From contig OV277863.1 of assembly GCA_922989275.2 (NCBI GenBank), forward strand, positions 21,046,001 through 21,110,000: a stretch of 64,000 bases of DNA, in the 5' to 3' direction. The stretch comes from Gari tellinella. Lineage: Eukaryota; Mollusca; Bivalvia; Cardiida; Psammobiidae. A program made the position numbers and the translations under genes. This document shows positions 40,501-51,380 of the stretch, piece by piece. The stretch's first letter is position 1, and each line of letters begins with the position of its first letter. The notes beneath the pieces are model-generated. The model was not told where the DNA came from. It made no database searches and worked only from the letters and a program-made list of their open reading frames with translations.

Positions 40501-43500
40501 TATAACTTTACAACATGTGATTATAACAATGTAAGAGTGATCCTGGTACATTTTAAACAACACAGCTCACTACTTTATTTCCTATGGTTACCGCATTAGC
40601 AACCCCAATCCCAAATATTTTCTTCAAAAACATATTTGCAGTTCAGCGTGATTGCATACACTCTCTATACGATAGTCCTTAAAATATGCAAAAATCATAA
40701 TATCGTGCTTTTAGTAGATCTATATTGACGTCTAACCTTGCCCTTTTGTAGCATGGAATCATGGTTGAGTTGAAAGTTACAATGTTATTTTATTTTTCTA
40801 TATGTCATATCTCAAAAGACAAATGTCATTTTATCTGAAATGTATACAGTTGTTTTTCTGAAAAATGTCATGAATTTTTATTTTTTACTCACCAAATAGA
40901 GAAAACCATGTATTATCGCGTTTAATCGGTGTCTAACCAGGATATAATCTGTTTGCAAATAACTATTGAACTCAGAGTACAGTAAGTTATTGAAGTATTT
41001 AGACAGTGTTTTATTCAGGAACTATACTTATGAATTTGACAACATACTATACATCTGATAGTACTCTCTATAACAACACCATTCACACTTGGAACTTCAA
41101 ATGGGCAATTCTAAATATTTGCTATTTAAAGATAGTTTTTTTGTAACATATTGAAAAATGACAAACAGTGTAACGACCTGGATAAGAGGGCTCCAATAGG
41201 GACCCCATTTGCTATATGCACACGTTTGTATAGGACAAGTTTACTCTTCACCGGTACACCTTCTGTATAATGACGCATATGCTACGTGTCACTAGGAGTA
41301 AATGGTTTGAGATGCATTGAAAGCAAAAAGGTACGTAACTACAATGCTACACACATTAGAAAACGTTATTGTTTCCCGTTTAACCCTTTCACTAGTTTGG
41401 TGAGATCGTTTCATTGTCGTCTGCTTCAATTTCGTTGTTTGCAAGACCGTTTTAACGTAAGATTCTATGTAGTATGACTTCATTCGTATCGATACAAGTG
41501 TCAAGCTGTTTGCAAACGCGTTTTATGACGTCAATGGGAGGGAAAAGGTTAAATACAATCGAAACGCATACACAGTTCAAGAGTGTTGACTATTACGTAA
41601 GGAAAAAAACAATCTGCTAACAGTATGCTCAGTTGAACTTACCGTATCTATGTACGAGTTGGCGGAAGTCGCGTTCTGTCCGCACTCCACGTCTGTTGAG
41701 TTCTTGCAGCAGATTAGCGGTACCATGAGAGTTATGTTATCAATGTGGTTATCCCATTTGGTGGCTTTTTCAAACTCCTTATAACTATCAACACCGCAAC
41801 AGTCGAACTGAAAATACAAATTGTACACTGAAGAGAAGAAGTTACAGTGGAGAATCTGTTATTCTTTCCCGTTTAAACGCAAACGTACGCAAACGCAAAG
41901 TACTAAAACGTAGAAAAGTACAACTTTTGGACAATTCTGATAATTCTTGTTTATCTTGGTGGCAAACAGTTTGGAGCCTGATCAGACGCCGGGTTACCCG
42001 GCGTCTGATCTGGCTCCAAACTGTTTGCACTGCCAATAATAGTTTTAGCGTAAACGCGTTTATTGGGAAAGAATAACAGATTCTCCACTGTACTCTTCCC
42101 CATTTAACTCTTCATTACCGCATAGAACTATATCAGATTTGAAGACAGGAGACCACTTTTAAAATCATATTAACCCTTAACCCGCCACATAAATTGTCGT
42201 CTGCTATATTTCTCGTCTGCTTCAAGTTTCAAAGTGCTTCAAAGTTGCTCAAAATTGCTGAAAATGTTGTCCGAGTGTCAAACAGCTTGGATCCGGATGA
42301 GACGCCGAGTTACTCGGCGTCTCATCCGGATCCAAGCTGTTTGCATATGGAGCTATAGTCGTGAGTGGCAGGCTAAGGGTTAATAAGTAAAGCAGGATTT
42401 GACTTAAGGAACATTTTTATTTACTTTCAGCCTTAAGCTACCGTCTGAAAAGCTTTAAATAAAATGCTTTACCCCTTATCTACTTTAAGTTACCGTTGAA
42501 ATGAAGCGATCCTTGACCTCATGCATTGCAATGTTCTTGGCAAGAGTAAAGGCATTCATGGCAAGACAAATGAACTTAAAGCAATGTGAAAGTAAAGCAG
42601 GTCACTTCGTTAGGATTTCCTTCTTTACCCTCACCTTGCCTTAAGCGACAACCTGTCTTAAGCACAGACAAAAGAGGAAATTAAGGAGTCGTTAAAGATA
42701 GATATACTCCAGTTGAACCCTTTTATAACGACTACTGAAAATAACACTCGTCGATTGTTTGAAAGACAGGTGACAGCTTAAAGCAAGATAAAAGTAAAAC
42801 AGAAAGCTCCAAAAGGAGCTTTCTATTTTACTTTTATTTTGTTTTAATAACTAACTTGCCTTTACATGTAACACCAGTAATTGCCACACTTTAATGGTTG
42901 TAATAGTGGGTTTTTACTGTAAGTAAAGGGTTGACGGTTAATGAGAATAGTACTTACTTCATGCATCACAAAGTTCATAACCAGTGTAAAAGCATCCGTG
43001 CCATTCAGTCCAGTATAGTCCTCTTCAAGCTTCGTCTCTAATGGTTTCTTTACCCAGCCGTCAATCTGAAATAACCAAGGATTCAACAATTTATTTTAAA
43101 CTCGTAAAAGGACGAATTGTCTATTTATTTTCGAAGTGACTTTCTAATGATAACCTTGATATTTGAACTTTTTTCCTTGAATGCTTGAATGTGGGTTTTT
43201 TTTCTCATTTTGTTTTTTTTCTGATTTTTTCTTTAGTTGACTGCATTGCGCATTCTATTTGAGCATCTTGTTTTATGACTATACATATATCCTCATATAC
43301 ACGACATATTCATGTAATGTGAAATGAGGGAAATAAAGAAAATTGAAATTTCGAAGTCAATAGAACTTACAGTGGAGAATACGTTATCCTTTCGCGTTAA
43401 AACACAAACAAAATGAAAAGCATTGCAATAAAATTTAGAAAATGACTTCATTCCAATCTAAGTGACATTTTGGAGCCTAGTCAGACTCCAGGTAGCCCGG

Positions 43501-46500
43501 CGTCTGAATTTGCTCTAAAATATACCAAATGACATCCCTTTGACAATTTCATTTTAATCTTGATTTAACTTTTAATATCAATGACAAGCAGTTTGGAGCC
43601 TGATCAGACGCTGGGTTACAGTTCTTTAAGCCTATTTTTTTTTTGAAAAATGCCTTCTTCTCAACTACATAATGTGTAAGGGTCAGAAAGTCAGACCTAG
43701 ATCAGTGGGACCCCTAAAATACCTTCTGGTCAGTCTACATTGTTTTCCATTTTGAAATACATTTAAAAAACAACCGTAGATAAAAAAAATCCTCTAGATT
43801 TAATCAGAAACTGGTACTGTTCATCTAAAAGTTTCAGGGGCAAATGATTTACTGAGTGCTCATAAGAGAGGATGCTATAGTAGGGACTAACCAGAAAATT
43901 AATTAAATGTCGATATGACTCGTAATGAATATGAGCCGTGCCATGACGAAGCCCTGTCTTATTGCATTGCAGCATTGCAGCATTGCACAGACCAAGCACC
44001 GTTGTCATCCCATGATCTATATCTGAGTTTGGTATATACTGCTACATGTAAATATCGTATATTATAAGTTACATAAAATGTTTAGACGAATATGGGTATC
44101 AAACAGTGTAGATCAAGGCCAGTCGCCGCGTCTTTGACGATGCAGCCGGTCTTGATCTACACTGTTTGATATGCAATAAGGCAGGTTTTCTCATGGCACG
44201 GCTCATATTGAAAGTCTTGTTATTTACAGACCTCTGTCAACCTCATATGTCAACCTCGACAAGATACCAAAGATTGAAACGGTCTGTTTAAATATGTTAC
44301 TATTTAAACAGATGCTTGTGTTGCGAACAAGAAAATGCTTAGTGTTTGACGTGTCGGCTTCTGATACAGTCGATATCTCTAATGACAAATACTGCTTTAT
44401 GCACGGCAAATGTAGCAAAAAGTTCCTTTTGGAGTTTCCTTCATTATTTTTGTCATGCATTAAGTTCATACCCTTGTATATAATTGATTAATCACTTAAT
44501 ATACGTTTAACTGTACTGTTTTGATTATTTAATATTAGGATTTCGGGTCGCCAAAGCATGCGACTTTACGAAAACTTCACAAATACGCCTATAGTTTGCT
44601 CTAAACAAGCCTATAAAATATGTAAACTTAATGATATAATTAACCGTTTCGAGTGCTACACAAAAACATTCGCAATTTGATATCAACTATTAACCCTTAG
44701 CCCGCCAATTAAATTGTCGTCTGCTATATTTCTCGTCTGCTTCAAGTTTCAAAGTGCTTCAAAGTTGCTCAAAATTGCTGAAAATGTTGTCCGAGTGTCA
44801 AACAGCTTGGATCCGGATGAGACGCCGAGTTACTCGGCGTCTCATCCGGATCCAAGCTGTTTGCATATGGAACTATAGTCGTGAGTGGCAGGCTAAGGGT
44901 TTACAGGGCAACGGAAGTTGAAAACACGTTACTACATTGTATTTCCCGCTTTTTAACTAAATTAAACGCAAATGCAATGCAATAAAATGGCGCAAATGAC
45001 TGTGTTGAAAATGTTACATGTAAACGATGTATTAAAATCTGAGTGGCAAACAGCTTGTATCCTGTTCGGATGCCGAGTTACTCGGTGTGTGATCAAACTC
45101 CAAACTGTTTGCGATTAGTAGTGCACTCGGGTAAGTCACTGGTAGGGTAAAGCTGGGACATAGTACACTCTTGGTTTACATAGTTTACCAGATAGTTTAT
45201 TGCTACATGTACCTACAGTGTACGCCTTATACATGTAAACGCATTTACGCTAAAACTATTAGTTCCATTGCAAACAGTTTGGAGCCAGATCAGAATGTTT
45301 GCCACTCCGATTAAAATAAATAGTCAGAATATTCAACAAGCTGTCCTTTTTCTACATTTAAGTGCAAATGCGTTTGCGTTTCGTATGCGTTTAAACAGGA
45401 CAGAATAACGTCTTTACATTTTATACCTGTGCTGGTACAGTGGAGAATCTGTTATTCTTTCCCGTTTAAACGCAAACGTACGCAAACGCAAAACACTAAA
45501 ACGTAGAAAAGTACAACTTTTGGACAATTCTGATATTTCATGTTTATCTTGGTGGCAAACAGTTTGGAGCCTGATCAGACGCCGGGTTACCCGGCGTCTG
45601 ATCTGGCTCCAAACTGTTTGCACTGCAAATAATAGTTTTAGCGTAAACGCGTTTATTGGGAAATAATAATACATTCTCCACTGTACTTACCGTGGACTGG
45701 ATGGTAAACAGTAGGACAACAAAGACGACTTCAATAAGGAAGAGGACGCCCAAAACAATGGTATACTGCAAGTCAAAAACAGAAATACAATAATGGAATC
45801 ATCAATCGTGTGAGGCCAGCATGATGGGCGAAAGGAAATAAACTACAGTTGAGAATCTGTTATTCTTTCCCGTTTAAACGCAAACGAAACGCATTGTACT
45901 AAAATGCAGAAAATAACAACTTTTTCACAATTCTGAAAGTTGATGTTAACCTTGATGACAAACAGTTTGGGGCCTGATAAGACGCCGGGTTACCAGGCGT
46001 CTGATCTGGTTCCAAACTGTTTGCATTGGAAATAATAGATTTAAAAGCGTAAACGCGTTTATTGGGAAAGAATAACGTTTTCTCCACTGTAGCGATATGT
46101 CGCTGCTTAATGCAGAACAGTTTGAAACGGAACTTATCTTGATTCAAGTAACACTTCCAGGTGATAGTCACCTGACATAACTGTTTGACTCTCTAGTAAA
46201 GTGATTTTCTAAATCAAATGACGAAGTCAAGTATTGCTTTATGCAACACAGTTTATAGGCAACTCGCTAAACAGTGTTCTAAATGTCTATAAATTAATAG
46301 TTAAGCACAAAGGGCATGGTAAATAGTAGTTAGTTTCATTTATATAGATTCAGTCGGTGATACTAAACCTATCAATCTTTCTTTAAGTGCTAAGTCAATT
46401 CTAAGACAAATCTACAAAAAGAAAGTCAATTCAAATCCTTTTTGAAACACACAAAACTCAATTAAACCACAACTCAATGGGAAGCTCGTTTGTTGGTATT

Positions 46501-49500
46501 ACAAGCAGATACAGTGGAGAATCTGTTATTCTTTCCCGTTTAAACGCAAACGTACGCAAACGCAAAGCACTAAAACGTAGAAAAGAACAATTTTTAGACA
46601 ATTCTGATAATTCATGTTTATCTTGGTTGCAAACAGTTTGGAGCCTGATCAGACGCCGGGATACCCGGCGTCTGATCTGGCTCCAAACTGTTTGTATTGT
46701 AAATAATAGTTTTAGCGCAAACGCGTTTATTAGGAAAGAATAAAACATTCTCCACTGTAGCTGTATAAAGAAGGATTACAGTGAAACAAAAAACTCCTTT
46801 AGTAGATTATTGTTTTAATGCCATCCTGTTTTAACCCTTTCACTGCCAAATTATTCGTCAGACGTTTACCCCTTCACCCGTTTTATTGTCGTCTGTTTCA
46901 TTTTTGTTGTCTGCAATGTCGTTTCAAAGTTAAAAAAGTGAGGCAGTATGACTTACGAAATTTCAAAACGAGTTGCAAACGCAGTTTTAAGCGTCAATAA
47001 GAGCGAAAGAGTTAAGATCAAACTTGCTGTTACCTTGTCTATACAGGAACAACCTGTCATCATATCAGAGATAAATGTTTTCAGTCAATCATGTATTAAG
47101 CGATCACTGGTTGAAGTGTTGTGGTTATCTTTAATAACAGGTGGCTGCTTAATGCAGAATAAAAAACAATGCAGAAAGTTCTTGCATGAGCTTTATATAT
47201 TATGTTATTCTGCCTTAAAGACGTTACATTACCTAGCTTGAGTGGTAACACCTAGTCCCCGAAAACAGTTTGAATTAAAGCATATTCATGACTGTAAAAA
47301 CTAAAACTATTCAGTGGATGAATGAACTAAAGGTGTAAAAAGCCATATATATTGAGTTATACAATGGGTCTATACAATATTGACTGTATATTTTGATTAT
47401 CTTTTAATCAATCAGTATTATGTGATTCAACGACATAGCTTTGGCAATCCCGTTTATCAAAACAGGACAGTGAGTCAGAACACCTGATCAAAGACATCAC
47501 ATTTGCTGATCATAGACAGGACATATCAACGATATCATGTGATTCAGAAACCAAACGTTTGTTATCAATTGGTAAATTCGATGTACAGTGAAACGTATGT
47601 TAAGCCATTTTACAAATGAGACCTGTATGTGTTCTTTAACCCATTACTCCATAGATACACCCGTTTACGCCTTGGATTATAAATACAGTAAAACCTCTCT
47701 ATAACGACCACTAAGTTTTGTTAATTATTTGGTTGTTAACGATAGGTGACCGCTTAAAGCAAGGTGACAGTGAAACAGAAAGCTCCAGTAGGAGCTTTCT
47801 GTTTCACTGTCACCTTGCTTTAAGCTGTCACCTCTCTATTATACAATTAATTAGCCTTCGCTTAAGTGGTCGTAATAGCGAGGTTTTACTGTAATAATTT
47901 AAATGTTTAAATAAAAATTGTTACAGTAATGAATATGCACCATGAGAAAATGTTTCGATATCCTAGTAGATCTAGATAAAATATAACAGAGTGTGTCTAA
48001 AGGCGCATTTTAACTTCTTTAAGAGGACACCTGACTTCAAAACTGTAAACAGGCTAGAAGGCAGATTGAAATAGAGTATTAATTTTGATGTTTATGTAGG
48101 ATAAAGGAAATGCAGAAACTTCTAATTATTTTTGCATTACCTTTGTTCCAAATCAAGCACGTATCTGTCTTAAGAAGATTTATATTAAATTATTAATTTG
48201 CAAACACAGTTTTCACTGTTGTTAACCCTTTAACTCTAAATAACGTCATACAGCGCATTTGCAAAACACAGCTTTGATCCTAAACAGACGCTGCGTTGCC
48301 GATTGTTTTGAAATTACGTCGGTCATACTGCCCTAAATCTAACTTTGACACGATATTGCAGATAACAATATTGGCGCAGACGTCAATATGGCGGTAAATG
48401 GCTAAAAAACTCACGATAACTTTGATCCTGAAAGGGTTAAGAATTGCTCGGAGTCTGATCTGGTTTAAAACTTGATTATAGCAATGGACATTTGTTATGT
48501 AAATGTACAGATTAAATTGACAGTTTGGTAAGACTCCTAATTCAAATACTGTACTTCTGTTCCGAATACTTACCACAATAAGCAAGCATTTACTTCTACA
48601 GCATGCACCGATACACCCGGCTATACCGAGACAGAAGAAAAACGCACCAATCACAATGAACGCTATTGTTGCGTCACTAATGAGGTCACCAATATTCAAA
48701 TTACTTAAGCTGACGTTATCGCCTGCGTCAGCTTCTTTCAGTGCCTGTAGAAAAGCGTTGTAGGCGTCCCTGAGGTACTCGTCCAACATGTCAGACCCAT
48801 ATCTGACCACACAGGCAGCGGTCAGCAATAATATGCCGATCACCTTCAATAGAAATAAGAAAAGTGAAATAGACATGCAACTTATATATACAGAATTATT
48901 CGACCGAAGAACGAGAGCGTCTTTCATAAGTAACGTGATTCCTGCATAAGGTAGCCAACAGTAACTGTCGTCATTAAGAGAAGATCCAACATGAACAATG
49001 ATTTTCTCTGAATTGTATGTAGCAACCGGAAATTCAATAAAAACCAGTTTTGCAGTAATTATTACTGGTTGCCATTGAAATTTTGTTTTTTCGTGATTGG
49101 CATCACAATTTTATTGCAATTCCGGTTATTGCAAAAACTGGTTCAACGTTGTCAACCGGAATTGCAATGAAAACCAATTTTGCAATAATTATTGCAAAAC
49201 TGGTTTTTATTGCAATTCCGGTTGCTATAATGGTAGTTGACTTTGTAAACGGGTCAGATCAGACATCGAGGAATGTGGTGTCTGATCTGATTTCAGAGTT
49301 TCTGTATCAAGATGCAATGCAATTTCGTTCTGTTCTGTCTAACCCGTTTACTGCCATAGTCGACTGAAGTCGACCTTGCAAACAGTTTGGATCCTGACCA
49401 GAAAAGTAGAGTTTTGCATGCTGGGTAATTATTTCGTATTCGTCTGTTACTGTTCTAGATATAGAATGTTTTTAATTTCTTTTCAAAACAGGATCAGAGT

Positions 49501-50085
49501 ATCAAACAGTTTTGATCCAGATGAGACGCCGCGTTCCGCGACGTCTCATCTGGATCCAAACTGTTTGCAAAGGTAATAACTCTGGGACATATCCAACGCT
49601 AACATGACGAGAGTTACATTTGGTTATGGAAGGGTTAACCATACTGATCATCGTCTGCTTCAAATTGTTGTTTTCGTATGAGTTTCAAGCAGTTTGGATC
49701 CTGATCGGAACTGTTTCATTAAATTATCGCAAGTGAAATCGCCAAAGACAGTGATCATGATCCAGACTGTTACACAAACATATAAATATTTCTCCGATCA
49801 ACTTGACTGCTTTAGATCTCATTCTGAATGTCGTATGCAAACAGTGAACACCCTGAATAGAGGACTCCTATTCTCTGACCAGGGCTGCACTGTTTGGCAT
49901 TTTGCAAAACATCGTAAATACTACCATAGTCAAAATTGAACTAGACTTATTATGGAATCAGCATTGTCAATTTGAAATTTCATGGATGAATTTAAATCCA
50001 GTTTTATTTCTTCAAAATATCTTACCGAGAACAACAAATTTATGATGACCAATATAACTTGGCCGCAACTGTCACAGCATCCCAT
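37231..50085 (-). CDS. Tetraspanin, seven coding exons, long Tyr/Pro-rich cytoplasmic tail
   Basis: Joined exons 50085-50026, 48843-48574, 45765-45691, 43065-42958, 41807-41643, 39925-39842 and 37548-37231 give 359 aa; all junctions are GT/AG and phase 0. Tetraspanins organise membrane-protein assemblies. Visible: MGCC N-terminus with palmitoylation-type cysteines; TM1 across exons 1-2; small loop with NVS; TM2 ending GCIGACC; TM3 in exon 3; large extracellular loop with the hallmark CCG (exon 5), a PxxCC motif and further Cys in exons 5-6; several N-x-S/T sites; TM4 across exons 6-7; then a ~93-residue tail rich in Tyr, Pro, Arg and Asp, long for the family. AATAAA overlaps the stop region. 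Upstream untranslated exons were not identified. Introns are full of MITEs. Confidence 0.92.
37595..37844 (+). mobile_element. MITE family A in tetraspanin intron 6
   Basis: Full-length, TACAGTGGAGAATCTG to CATTCTCCACTGTA. It ends only 47 bp upstream of the exon 7 acceptor in transcript orientation, close to where branch-point signals would lie. Confidence 0.88.
38291..38522. mobile_element. MITE family D in intron 6
   Basis: TTTTACCCTTTCATTATCAA ... TTGAGAGTGAAAGCGTTAAA, with a GTCGTCTGCTTC landmark and an ACACCGCGTTACGCGGTGT core in which both arms of the stem carry the same A/T change relative to other copies. Confidence 0.8.
38568..38816 (+). mobile_element. MITE family A in intron 6
   Basis: TACAGTGGAGAATCTG ... 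GATTATCCACTGTA (one change in the right end). The core is intact. It lies ~45 bp from the preceding family D element. Confidence 0.88.
39842..39925 (-). CDS. Tetraspanin exon 6
   Basis: 84 bp between acceptor TTTTGATTCAG and donor GTAAGTAATC. It encodes SCYSALRDWATD, the last loop cysteine region, and RTPILIGVGAGVAVVQ, the start of TM4. Too short to stand out as an ORF; found by matching frame and splice sites to its neighbours. Confidence 0.9.
39926..41642 (-). other. Tetraspanin intron 5
   Basis: Mostly unique-looking AT-rich sequence. It contains a weak AACAGTGTAACGACC hairpin relative near 41165-41220 and a core-less family D copy at 41390-41552 (TTAACCCTTTCACTAG to GGGAAAAGGTTAA). No coding sequence seen. 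Confidence 0.6.
41643..41807 (-). CDS. Tetraspanin exon 5 (large extracellular loop)
   Basis: 165 bp between acceptor GTATTTTCAG and donor GTAAGTTCAA. It starts FDCCGVDSY with the diagnostic CCG motif and contains VPLICC and ECGQN. Three N-glycosylation-type sites (NIT, NST, NAT) are visible. Confidence 0.94.
41843..42092 (+). mobile_element. MITE family A in intron 4
   Basis: Full-length with perfect ends. It sits 35 bp upstream (transcript sense) of the exon 5 acceptor. Confidence 0.88.
42170..42383. mobile_element. MITE family D subtype with GGATGAGACGCCGAG core, copy 1
   Basis: TTAACCCTTAACCCGCCA ... GGCAGGCTAAGGGTTAA. The hairpin core differs from other family D elements (AGCTTGGATCCGGATGAGAC, centre GAGTTACTC). 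It is nearly identical to 44691-44902. Confidence 0.85.
42560..42660. repeat. Degenerate AAAGCA-type hairpin
   Basis: TTAAAGCAATGTGAAAGTAA pairs loosely with a TTTACCCTCACCTTGCCTTAAG arm. It is a decayed core of the group found in families B and C. Confidence 0.55.
42705..42921. mobile_element. MITE family B in intron 4, degenerate
   Basis: Left end CCAGTTGAACCCTTTTATAA and right end TAATAGTGGGTTTTTACTGT are diverged relatives of the CAGTAAAACCTCTCTATTAC terminus. The inner GACAGGTGACAGCTTAAAGC arm and the AAAGCTCC/GGAGCTTT tip are clear. It ends 37 bp from the exon 4 donor. Confidence 0.7.
42958..43065 (-). CDS. Tetraspanin exon 4
   Basis: 108 bp between acceptor GGTTATTTCAG and donor GTAAGTACTA. 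It encodes the proximal part of the large extracellular loop (IDGWVKKPLETKLEEDY ... FVMHE), with one NGT site. Confidence 0.92.
43369..43640 (+). mobile_element. Degenerate family A MITE in intron 3
   Basis: TACAGTGGAGAATACGTTAT begins it. Two TTTGGAGCC(T) copies (near 43470 and 43590) suggest a tandem or nested pair of decayed elements. The right end is lost. Confidence 0.55.
43926..44206. mobile_element. MITE family F in intron 3
   Basis: GAGCCGTGCCATGACGAAGC ... TTTTCTCATGGCACGGCTC; the core CAAACAGTGTAGATCAAGGC pairs with its complement. It is better preserved than the copy at 36075. Confidence 0.75.
44691..44902. mobile_element. MITE family D subtype, copy 2
   Basis: Same as 42170-42383 with only about four or five differences over ~210 bp, located in the neighbouring intron 3. 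The right terminus runs GGCAGGCTAAGGGTTT. Confidence 0.85.
45214..45422 (-). mobile_element. Degenerate family A MITE
   Basis: TACAGTGTACGCC ... AATAACGTCTTTACATTTTA; half of the hairpin has been deleted between GAGCCAGATCAGA and TGTTTGCC. Confidence 0.6.
45436..45685 (+). mobile_element. MITE family A abutting a splice donor
   Basis: TACAGTGGAGAATCTG to ATTCTCCACTGTA. In transcript orientation the sequence reads exon 3, GTAAG, then TACAGTGGAGAA, so the element's target TA supplies the sixth base of a perfect GTAAGT donor. Confidence 0.9.
45691..45765 (-). CDS. Tetraspanin exon 3 (TM3)
   Basis: 75 bp between acceptor TTTTGACTTGCAG and donor GTAAGT. It encodes YTIVLGVLFLIEVVFVVLLF, the third membrane segment with its typical acidic residue, then TIQST. 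Confidence 0.92.
45844..46091 (+). mobile_element. MITE family A in intron 2
   Basis: TACAGTTGAGAATCTG ... TTTTCTCCACTGTA; core slightly mutated (CCGGGTTACCAGG). It lies ~80 bp upstream of the exon 3 acceptor. Confidence 0.85.
46510..46759 (+). mobile_element. MITE family A in intron 2
   Basis: Full-length, TACAGTGGAGAATCTG to CATTCTCCACTGTA; core centre GCCGGGATACCCGGC. Confidence 0.87.
46831..47015. mobile_element. Core-less family D MITE in intron 2
   Basis: TTAACCCTTTCACTGCCAAA ... AAGAGCGAAAGAGTTAA with the landmark GTCGTCTGTTTC. The GATCAGACGCCG hairpin is absent, giving ~185 bp instead of ~245. Confidence 0.75.
47684..47893. mobile_element. MITE family B, reference copy
   Basis: TACAGTAAAACCTCTCTATA ... 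GCGAGGTTTTACTGTA, ~210 bp, with TA flanks. Inside are ACGACCACT and AGTGGTCGT, then a near-perfect hairpin GGTGACCGCTTAAAGCAAGG with GACAGTGAAACAGAAAGCTC arms. No coding capacity; located in intron 2. Confidence 0.88.
48222..48440. mobile_element. Degenerate family D MITE in intron 2
   Basis: TTAACCCTTTAACTC ... CTGAAAGGGTTAA. The core is reduced to TTTGATCCTAAACAGACGCT. GCAGACGTCAATATGG marks the inverted GTCGTCTGC landmark. Confidence 0.65.
48574..48843 (-). CDS. Tetraspanin exon 2
   Basis: 270 bp between acceptor TTCTATTGAAG and donor GTAAGTATTC. It encodes the end of TM1 (VIGILLLTAACVV), the small extracellular loop with a NVS site, and TM2 (IAFIVIGAFFFCLGIAGCIG), followed by ACCRSKC. 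Confidence 0.93.
49018..49232. mobile_element. Nested palindromic element in intron 1
   Basis: GCAACCGGAA and TTCCGGTTGC bound the block. AAAACCAGTTTTGCA and GCAAAACTGGTTTTTATTGC recur several times in both orientations, with ATTGCAATTCCGGTT at two further places. It looks like a foldback within a foldback. Confidence 0.7.
49339..49638. mobile_element. Family D-type MITE, composite, intron 1
   Basis: TAACCCGTTTACTGCC ... TGGAAGGGTTAA, with two cores: a partial AACAGTTTGGATCCTGACCA near 49380 and a complete AAACAGTTTTGATCCAGATG ... CCAAACTGTTTGC near 49503-49568. The pair suggests one copy inserted in another. Confidence 0.65.
50026..50085 (-). CDS. Tetraspanin exon 1 (start)
   Basis: 60 bp from ATG at 50085 to donor GTAAGATATT. 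It encodes MGCCDSCGQVILVIINLLFS. This ATG was chosen because MGCC-type starts are typical of the family and the frame enters exon 2 in phase 0. The in-frame ATG further upstream (about 50184) gives a non-tetraspanin N-terminus. Confidence 0.88.
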
Positions 50086-50099
50086 TTTGGTGTTTGTGG

Positions 50100-50775
50100 C
50101 AGCTGTTTTAGCCCTGTCCTTCCTTGTTGTCCAGGAACAATGCCCGTAATTATTCCCTCTCCTTTTATGTTTGTAGTCAATCAAGTGGTCACTGTATCGC
50201 CTATTTAATCAGAACGTTTGCCTTCCTTACTCTGACATTACCAGATAGTTTTCGAAATTCGGACGATAACTGAAACAAATAAAAAGAAGCCATATGTTTA
50301 TAGTTTATCGCTGACTTTACGTGATAGCATCCGATATGATACATATGAGTTTGGAGTCGTATCAAACGCGAGATTATCTGACTTCAGTGTGTTTTGTATA
50401 TAAAGTTTAATGAAATATATAAACACGGGTTTATTTGGAAATAAACACATATTCTCTAGTGTGTTCCATCTTACCATCGTCGTCTACAAAATCAAAAGTG
50501 TATATTTATCAAAAGAATATGCTCTTTTAAGAGTGCCCATTGGTGTCAATCCTCCTCACTTGGATCCCAACAATTTGTAAGGTCATGTTTTGTAGCACAT
50601 ATTAGGGCTTAAAATCAGTAAAAAAAAATCTATATAACTATTTTAGTCAAATTGATGTTCAAATAAAAGATCTACATACTCCGATACTTTTGTTTTATTG
50701 CAAGTAAGTAAATTTACAATGTACTCACATAAAACTTAATCCATATATAAATCAATTTAAAACTACATGTACATG
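50100..50775. other. Upstream of the tetraspanin start; no clear promoter
   Basis: Would contain the 5' untranslated region and possibly the promoter. No convincing TATA or initiator could be fixed, and a remote untranslated exon cannot be excluded. A weak family A right end (TTATTTGGAAATAAACACAT) lies near 50428-50463. Confidence 0.4.
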
Positions 50776-50779
50776 TATA

Positions 50780-50935
50780 TACAGTAATATGTCTCTATTA
50801 CGACCACTGAAAAGACTGAGTGGTGGTGTTGAATACATGTACTAGGGTAAAGCAGGGTGGAAATAAAGCAGAAAGCTCCCATAGGAGCTTTCTGCTTTAT
50901 TTCATCTTGTTTTAAACAACCATCTTCCATAAACC
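50780..50935. mobile_element. Truncated family B MITE
   Basis: Left end TACAGTAATATGTCTCTATT ACGACCACT, then hairpin GAAAGCTCCC/GGAGCTTTC. The right terminus is replaced by the next element. Confidence 0.7.
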
Positions 50936-51182
50936 CTTTCCCCAATAGAAGCGACTTTTAGCGTATTTGATTATTCCTCCCGTGAAGAAAATAGTTCCAG
51001 TTTATACCCTCATAAACAATTACCATAACAAAATATTTTTATATAGCCTAACAGATGGTATTTTAAAGCAGGCTGAAAGTAAAGCAGAATGTGCCTTAAG
51101 GCACATTCTGCTTTAGTTTCAACCTGCTTTATGTGATCACCTGTCTTTAATATTATAAAAAGGTTATTGGGTAAAGGGTCAA
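50931..51182. mobile_element. MITE family C copy
   Basis: AAACCCTTTCCCC ... GGTAAAGGGTCAA; core TTAAAGCAGGCTGAAAGTAA with its complement around GTGCCTTAAGGCAC. Confidence 0.75.
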
Positions 51183-51380
51183 CGAAATTAAACCTCATAG
51201 ATGATCGTAATTGAGAATGTTCTGTATTTAAATGTGTGTTTTACAACCATACCTTAGCTGATCAAGAACAATTACAAACTATGTAACGAACTTAAAGAGC
51301 TGATATATAATATCATACACGTCCCAAAATAACACATGTGTCATCCTATCGTTAAATGTACCGATAAGTAGTGTTTATCT

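Noticed and set aside
48280..48927. A single 215-aa minus-strand gene
   Set aside because: Only 48574-48843 is coding (tetraspanin exon 2). The flanks are intron and a degenerate family D MITE, with consensus splice sites at the exon edges.
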